DNA of 64,000 bases from assembly GCF_003696315.1 (NCBI RefSeq), contig NZ_RFFN01000002.1:1-64000 (forward strand), in the 5' to 3' direction. Shown here piece after piece: positions 59,112 through 64,000 of this stretch; positions within the stretch are counted from its first letter, which is position 1, and each line of letters starts with the position of its first letter. Under the pieces are notes generated by a model that saw only the letters and a list, made by a program, of their open reading frames with translations, did not search any database and was not told the origin of the DNA. The position numbers and the translations under genes were made by a program. The stretch comes from Pseudomonas songnenensis (GTDB lineage: Bacteria; Pseudomonadota; Gammaproteobacteria; Pseudomonadales; Pseudomonadaceae).

Positions 59112-59235
59112 GTCCTGCACCGCTGGGTGCCTTCCAGCGGTTTCGCTGAACCTTTCTGGTGCGAGGGCAGTCGACTCCATAACGCGAGCCGCAGCGATGC
59201 GGCTCCTTCCGAGTCGACTTGGCAGGAGGTACCCG

Positions 59236-59688
59236 ATGGATACGAAAGACACGATTTCAGTGCTCAACGACCTGATAGAAACCAGCAAGGACGGCGAAAA
59301 AGGCTTTCTCGAATGCGCTGAGGACCTGCGTGATCCGCAGCTCAAGAGCACCATGAATCAACGTTCGCGCGATTGCGCCACGGCCGCTGCCGAGCTGCAG
59401 CAGCTGGTCCGCTCGATGGGCGGTGATCCGGAAACCAGCACCAGCATGGCGGCCGATATGCACCGCCGTTGGGTCGACCTCAAGTCGATGATCACCGGCA
59501 AGGACGATGAGGCTATCCTCAACGAGTGTGAGCGTGGTGAAGATGTTGCGGTGAAGAGCTACCGCAAGGCATTGGAAAAAGATCTGCCGGCCGAAGTGCG
59601 GATCGTGGTTGAACGTCAATACCAGGGCGTACAGCGCAACCATGATCAGGTCAAGGCATTGCGTGACGCGGCCCGCGCACGCAGCTGA
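59236..59688 (+). CDS. PA2169-family four-helix-bundle protein (DUF2383)
   Basis: A 150-residue helical protein of the PA2169/DUF2383 family, with a ferritin-like four-helix bundle predicted. Conserved segments: DTISVLNDLIETSKDGEKGFLECAEDL, MHRRWVDLKSMITGKDDEAILNECERGED and KDLPAEVRIVVERQYQGVQRNHDQVKALRDA. Function is unknown; the family is linked to stress or stationary phase in some species. GGAGG lies 6 bases upstream of the ATG. A strong terminator follows. Confidence 0.9.
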   Translation: MDTKDTISVLNDLIETSKDGEKGFLECAEDLRDPQLKSTMNQRSRDCATAAAELQQLVRSMGGDPETSTSMAADMHRRWVDLKSMITGKDDEAILNECERGEDVAVKSYRKALEKDLPAEVRIVVERQYQGVQRNHDQVKALRDAARARS

Positions 59689-59718
59689 CTGTCAGCGCAT
59701 CCGCTTGTAGCGGCATGA

Positions 59719-59748
59719 AAAACGCCAGCGTCTGCTGGCGTTTTTTTT
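59719..59748 (+). terminator. Rho-independent terminator after the PA2169-family gene
   Basis: 11-bp stem AAAACGCCAGC / GCTGGCGTTTT, loop GTCT, continuing into eight T in total. Confidence 0.95.
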
Positions 59749-59798
59749 GCTTTTATACAGGCCACACCGTTCTGCCAGCCGTCCGTTGCACAAGGCGA

Positions 59799-61187
59799 TC
59801 AGGACCCGTCAGCTGCATGTTCTGGCGCCTGCCAGCCCCCGCCGAGCGCGCGATAGAGCTGAATCAGGCGATTGATTCGCGCCTCCCGCAGTTGCACTTC
59901 CGTCAGCTGGGTATCGAACAGATTGCGCTGGGCATCGAGCGCTTCGAGATAGGACGAATAGCCACCGTGATAGCGGTCCTCGGCGATCTCCAGTGAGCGT
60001 GTCAGTACCGTGCGGCGTGCTTCGATGCGGTCGCTCTGGCTGGCCAGGCGATCCAGGCCGGAGAGGGCATTCTCCACTTCACTGAAGGCGGTGAGCACTG
60101 CCGCGCGATAGGCATAGGCCGCGTGATTGCGCTCGGCCGTGGCCACCGCGACGCCGGCTTCGCGGCGGCCACCGTCGAACAGCGGGGCGAGCACGCTGGC
60201 GCCCAGGTTCCAGACCTTTACCGGGTCGTAATCCAGCGCGTTGACATAGAGGCGCCCGAGGCTCGCGGAAAGTTGCACTTGCGGCAGGAAGCGGTCACGT
60301 TCGCTGTCGAGGAACAGGTCACTGGCCGCCAGCTGCTGTTCGGCCTGGTACAGATCGGGGCGTTGGCGCAGCAGGGCCGCGGGGAGGGCGCCGGGCACCG
60401 CGGGTGGATGCAGCGCATCCAGCGTACCGCGCGCCACCGGGCCGGGTGAGTCGCCGGCGAGCCGGCGCAGTGCATGCTCCTGCTCGACGATGGCCTGTTC
60501 CAGTTGCGGTACCAGCTGCGCCGCGGCTTCGAACTCGGCGCGGGCCTGGGTCAGCTCCAGCTCCGAGGTGTAGCCCATCCGCGCCCGATCCTCGGCCAGG
60601 TGCAGCGCCGCCTGCCGCGACTCCACGGTTTCCTGGGTCAGCGCGAGCTGGCGATCCAGCGACAACAAGGACACATAGCCCTGCGCCACAGTGGCGGCGA
60701 CCGCCAGGCGCAGACTTTGCTGTTCGGCCGCCGAAGCCTGGTACTGCAATTCGGCAACCTGGCGCAGACGGGCGAGGCGTCCCCACAGGTCCGCTTCATA
60801 GCTGAGCTGGAGGCCAGGCTGCGCGGCAGTGGTGGTGGTCAGGCCGGCTGCGCCGAAATCCTGGCTGCGCTGGGCCCCGAGCACGGCATCCAAACTCGGC
60901 AAGAGGGCCGCGCGAGACAGTCGGATCTGCTCGCGGGCGGCGTCCAGGCGCTCGGCCTCGGTCAGCAGGTCGGTGTTGCGCGCCAACGACCGCTCGACCA
61001 GCGCCGCCAGCGCGGGGTCGCCGAAACCCTGCCACCATCGCTCGATGGGGGCTGTGCCATCGGCAGGGCTGCGCCACTGAGCAGGTATCTCCTCGAGCCG
61101 AGCCTGCTGGGGTATCGGTTCACGGTGCGGTACGCAAGCGCAGAGCAAACCGAGCGTCAGCGCGGTAAACAGGCCATACAGCTTCAT
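59799..61187 (-). CDS. Outer membrane factor lipoprotein (NodT/OprM-type)
   Basis: A 462-residue TolC-like outer membrane channel. The lipobox LLCAC predicts lipidation near Cys17. Two repeated outer-membrane-efflux domains (about 60-250 and 270-450) are visible, with the family stretches AAREQIRLSRAALLPSLDAV, LSLDRQLALTQETVESR and NHAAYAYRAAVLTAFSEVENAL. It is the third gene of the operon, overlapping the adaptor gene by ATGA. It completes a tripartite pump with the MFS permease and adaptor and could also serve other pumps. Confidence 0.92.
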   Translation of the reverse strand: MKLYGLFTALTLGLLCACVPHREPIPQQARLEEIPAQWRSPADGTAPIERWWQGFGDPALAALVERSLARNTDLLTEAERLDAAREQIRLSRAALLPSLDAVLGAQRSQDFGAAGLTTTTAAQPGLQLSYEADLWGRLARLRQVAELQYQASAAEQQSLRLAVAATVAQGYVSLLSLDRQLALTQETVESRQAALHLAEDRARMGYTSELELTQARAEFEAAAQLVPQLEQAIVEQEHALRRLAGDSPGPVARGTLDALHPPAVPGALPAALLRQRPDLYQAEQQLAASDLFLDSERDRFLPQVQLSASLGRLYVNALDYDPVKVWNLGASVLAPLFDGGRREAGVAVATAERNHAAYAYRAAVLTAFSEVENALSGLDRLASQSDRIEARRTVLTRSLEIAEDRYHGGYSSYLEALDAQRNLFDTQLTEVQLREARINRLIQLYRALGGGWQAPEHAADGS

Positions 61188-62299
61188 TGCGCAGCGGTGT
61201 CCACGTGGGTGATGACCGACAGGCCGGGCCGCAAGCGCTCGAGCAGTGGCTGATCGGGATCGATGGCGATGCGCACCGGGAGGCGCTGTACGACCTTGGT
61301 GAAGTTGCCGGTGGCATTGTCCGGGCGCAGGACGCTGAACTCGGAACCGGTTGCCGGCGCCAGGCGCTCGACGCGCCCGGTAAGACGCGCACCGTCCAGC
61401 GCGTCGACCTCGAAGGTGACCGGCTGCCCGGCGCGCATGTTGGCCGTCTGGGTTTCCTTGTAATTGGCGATCACCCAGAGCCTGGGCGGAACCAGGAAGA
61501 GCAGCTGCGACCCGGCTGAAACGTACTGGCCCAGGCGCACCCCCACTTCACTGACACGGCCGGCGGTGGGGGCGACGATTTCGGTGTTGGCCAGGTCGAT
61601 CTCGGCCTGGTGCAGGGTGGCCTCGGCAATCTGTACCCGTGCGTCCAGGCCGCCACGGGAGACATCGCTGGCCTTGAGCGTCTGCTCGGCGATCTCGATG
61701 GCAGCACGCGCTTTCTGTACGTTTGCCTTGGCTGCGAGGGCGCTGGCGCGGGCCTGATCGCGCTCGCGAATGGAGACGGAGCCGCGCTCGGCCAACTCAT
61801 CGACACGGCGCTCATCGGTCCGCGCACGAACCAGTTCGGCTTCGGCGGCGAACAGGTCGGCGCGGCGGACGGCCAGGGTGGCGCGGTCGGCGGCCAGTTG
61901 CTGGTCGAGGTTTTCCAGCTCGAAGCGTGCGGCGTCCCGTTCGGCCCGACGCTGGGCGACCCGTTGCTGGTACTGCCTGTCATCGATGCGCACCAGCACC
62001 TGGCCCTGGCGGACCTGCTCGAAGTCCTGCACGCGCACCTCGGTGACGTAGCCGGCGACCTGCGGCGCAAGCACCGTGAGCTGGCCGCGCACATAGGCGT
62101 TCTCGGTCGTCACCTGGCTGCCGGTGAACGGCCAGAGCTGCCAGGCGTAAAGAATCGCCAGCACCCCGACCAGAGCGACCAACGACATCAGCAGCACCGA
62201 GCGGCGGCTCGGCTGGATGGTCTTGGGTGGCTCGGGTGGGGTGCCGCCAGCGTCCGTGGTCGGTGTGGTCTGGTCGTCGGGTGTGCGCGCATCGCTCAT
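61184..62299 (-). CDS. EmrA-like periplasmic adaptor
   Basis: A 371-residue HlyD-family adaptor. A proline-rich cytoplasmic N-terminus precedes a transmembrane helix (about 33-52), then lipoyl half-motif VRQGQVLVRIDDRQYQQRV, a long coiled coil (about 100-210) and the second lipoyl half-motif (VAPTAGRVSEVGVRLGQYVSAGSQLLFLV). The C-terminal barrel follows with AGQPVTFEVDAL. The ends overlap both neighbours by four bases (ATGA), so the three genes are tightly coupled. Confidence 0.92.
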   Translation of the reverse strand: MSDARTPDDQTTPTTDAGGTPPEPPKTIQPSRRSVLLMSLVALVGVLAILYAWQLWPFTGSQVTTENAYVRGQLTVLAPQVAGYVTEVRVQDFEQVRQGQVLVRIDDRQYQQRVAQRRAERDAARFELENLDQQLAADRATLAVRRADLFAAEAELVRARTDERRVDELAERGSVSIRERDQARASALAAKANVQKARAAIEIAEQTLKASDVSRGGLDARVQIAEATLHQAEIDLANTEIVAPTAGRVSEVGVRLGQYVSAGSQLLFLVPPRLWVIANYKETQTANMRAGQPVTFEVDALDGARLTGRVERLAPATGSEFSVLRPDNATGNFTKVVQRLPVRIAIDPDQPLLERLRPGLSVITHVDTAAQ

Positions 62300-63924
62300 G
62301 GGGCGGAAGCCTTCTTCTGTCGCGCCAGGCGCAGGGTATGGAACAGTGACCAGCCGAGCACGGCGATGGCGAGCAGGCCGATCAGGCGGAACACGTCATT
62401 GAAGGCCAGCACGTTGGCTTCACGCGTGACGGTCTGCGACAGGCGAGCACCGCCGAGCGCCTGGCGCAGCTGCGGGTCGAGCTGGGTCGCGGCCAGCGCC
62501 TGGCTCTGCTGGGCGAGACGGGCGGCGATGCGTGGATCGTCCGGCACCACCTGCTCGGTCAGGTGCGCCGAGTGGTGCTGCTCGCGGACGATCTGGTAGG
62601 TGCCGAACACGGCCGGGCCGGCCAGCCCGCCCAGGCTCTGGGTCATGGAAAACAGCACGATGAAGCTCACCAAATAATTCGGCCCGTTGGCCAGCGCCTT
62701 GCCGATGCCGGTGATCAGCAGCGGACCGAGGAACATGCCGCTGGCGAAGGACAGCAGGCCCTGGCTGAGGAACAGGTCGTGCGGGCGGGTCTGGCTGGTT
62801 GCGTCCACGTCGAGAAAGCTCGCCACGCCGATCAGCACGATCGAGAGCAGGATCTGCGCTGAAGCCGTCCTCGGACTGAAGGTCATCGCGCTGGCGGCGA
62901 TCCCCGTCACCAGTCCCAGCAGGATCACCGCATACAACGGGCGCAGCTGATCCGGCCCCATGCCGAGCGTCTGCAGCAGGCCGACCGCGCCATAGCTCTG
63001 TTCGGACAGCAGAAAACGCAGCGCCAGCGCACCGAAGGCGAAGCGCAGCATCTCGGCAGTGCCCAGCCAGCGCGTCTGCAGCAGCGGATTGCGCCGGTGA
63101 TGTTCGATCATGAAGGTCAGGCAGCTGAGCAGCAGGGCCGCGATCAGTGCGTAGCCCAGCCACGGCGCTTCGGTCCACCACTGCACGCGGCCCTGGGCGA
63201 ATACTGCGGCAACCAGCGCCAGGGCGGGCGCGAAAAGGGCAAAGGTAAGGAAATCCAGCGGCTCGAAGACCTTGATGCGCTCGCCCACCGGGAGCTTGAG
63301 CACCACCACAGCAGCCAGCGAGCACAGGGCCAGGCCGCTTTCGAACACATACAGGCGGTGCCACTGGCCGATATCCACCAGTGGTGGCGATAACAGCCAG
63401 GCCAGCGGCGTGGCGACCTGGGTCATGCCGAAGGCGACGATCACGCCTCGTGGCAGGTCCACCTTGCGGAAGGCCTGCAGCATGTAGAACAGCCCGAGTG
63501 AGGTGGTGGTGGCGGCAGCGAAGCCGCTGGCGGCGCGCACGAACATCGCCATGCCCAGACCCTCGACGAACACGTGGGCGATGGTCAGCAAGGCATACAC
63601 GGCCAGGCCGATCTCGGCGAAGACGCGCAGGCCGTATTGCTGGCGCACCTTGATCAGCAGCAGATTGGTCGAGACATTCACCATGAAGTAGGCGGCGGGC
63701 AGCCAGGCACCCTGTTCGGGCGTCAGGCCCAGGTCGCCCTGGATCGCCGGCAGGTTGGCGATGAACAGGGCATTGCCGAGCCCGCCGGTCAGCCCCACCA
63801 GTACCGCCACCGCGGCATAGGCCAGACGCCGCGGCGGACTGTGCAGCAGGATCGCCGGCGAGCCGGGCATCGACGGGCGTTCGTGGGGTTCCCAGCGAGG
63901 AACCGGCGCGAGGTATTCGGGCAT
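62296..63924 (-). CDS. EmrB/QacA-type MFS efflux permease (DHA2)
   Basis: A 542-residue drug:proton antiporter with 14 predicted helices. Helix 1-2 region VGLTGGLGNALFIANLPAIQGDLGLTPEQGAWLPAAY, and the motif LLIKVRQQYGLR between helices 2 and 3 are as in the family. The start MPEYLAPV is chosen since the frame upstream begins only at a TTG; an ATG 18 codons later is possible. No clear ribosome site is visible. It is the first gene of the permease-adaptor-channel operon. The substrate and regulator are unknown; the regulator may lie beyond the window. Confidence 0.88.
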   Translation of the reverse strand: MPEYLAPVPRWEPHERPSMPGSPAILLHSPPRRLAYAAVAVLVGLTGGLGNALFIANLPAIQGDLGLTPEQGAWLPAAYFMVNVSTNLLLIKVRQQYGLRVFAEIGLAVYALLTIAHVFVEGLGMAMFVRAASGFAAATTTSLGLFYMLQAFRKVDLPRGVIVAFGMTQVATPLAWLLSPPLVDIGQWHRLYVFESGLALCSLAAVVVLKLPVGERIKVFEPLDFLTFALFAPALALVAAVFAQGRVQWWTEAPWLGYALIAALLLSCLTFMIEHHRRNPLLQTRWLGTAEMLRFAFGALALRFLLSEQSYGAVGLLQTLGMGPDQLRPLYAVILLGLVTGIAASAMTFSPRTASAQILLSIVLIGVASFLDVDATSQTRPHDLFLSQGLLSFASGMFLGPLLITGIGKALANGPNYLVSFIVLFSMTQSLGGLAGPAVFGTYQIVREQHHSAHLTEQVVPDDPRIAARLAQQSQALAATQLDPQLRQALGGARLSQTVTREANVLAFNDVFRLIGLLAIAVLGWSLFHTLRLARQKKASAP

Positions 63925-64000
63925 TGTGAGCGTGCAGGTCCGGGGCGCCACGGCGGCGCGATCACCATAGGACAAGCGTCACGGCGAATTTCGCCCGTCC

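Overview
The window looks like chromosomal DNA of a Pseudomonadaceae gammaproteobacterium, most likely the Pseudomonas stutzeri (Stutzerimonas) group. It is GC-rich and densely coded. From about 2 to 37 kb the gene order follows, from memory, the P. aeruginosa stretch PA4399 to PA4361: adenosyltransferase, sensor kinase, panE-like, response regulator, yajQ, mscS, ampG, fxsA, groESL, mexVW, imelysin operon, bifA, sodB and argP. I saw no tRNA, rRNA, CRISPR array, prophage or intact insertion sequence.

Layout. 0.2-2.1 kb: a DUF3182 gene overlapping an alpha/beta hydrolase. 2.1-7.7 kb, minus strand: a pore-less voltage-sensor-like membrane protein, a PduO-type adenosyltransferase, a PAS histidine kinase, a PanE-like reductase, and a response regulator whose GGDEF active site is destroyed while its c-di-GMP inhibitory site is kept. 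7.9-17 kb: YajQ, an MscS channel, AmpG, an alkyltransferase-like protein, a DUF481 outer membrane protein, an SDR reductase, HugZ, FxsA, and groESL behind a clear sigma-32 promoter. 17-24 kb: a MexVW-type RND pump and a chemoreceptor. 23.6-28.7 kb: a four-gene periplasmic operon (imelysin, di-heme DUF1111 protein, second imelysin-like protein, DUF1513) behind a promoter overlapped by a Fur-like site. 28.9-37.7 kb: LemA, an EF-hand GIDE-domain protein, a spermidine-synthase-like protein, BifA, Fe-SOD, ArgO/ArgP and a coiled-coil membrane protein. 37.7-45 kb: autotransporter esterase EstA, a membrane diguanylate cyclase, PncB, a 56-residue KGG stress protein, and flavohemoglobin Hmp with a PpyR-like small membrane protein.

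45-54 kb is a metabolic block: a urea transporter, then pyruvate kinase, glycerate kinase, tartronate semialdehyde reductase, hydroxypyruvate isomerase and glyoxylate carboligase. It carries glyoxylate to pyruvate and has a divergent LysR regulator. 53.7-56.8 kb is the most interesting module. A periplasmic hydroxyisourate hydrolase and a secreted HbpS-like heme-binding protein are divergent from an HprRS-like two-component system. The shared intergenic region holds a perfect CATTAC-N6-GTAATG palindrome, matching the arms of the known E. coli HprR box. The window ends with exonuclease III, a GAF-EAL phosphodiesterase, a PA2169-type four-helix protein and an EmrAB/outer-membrane-factor efflux operon.

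Four c-di-GMP turnover or binding proteins (response regulator, BifA, diguanylate cyclase, GAF-EAL) plus YajQ make this a signalling-rich region. Functions are read from motifs, neighbours and recalled homologues; no database search was run.
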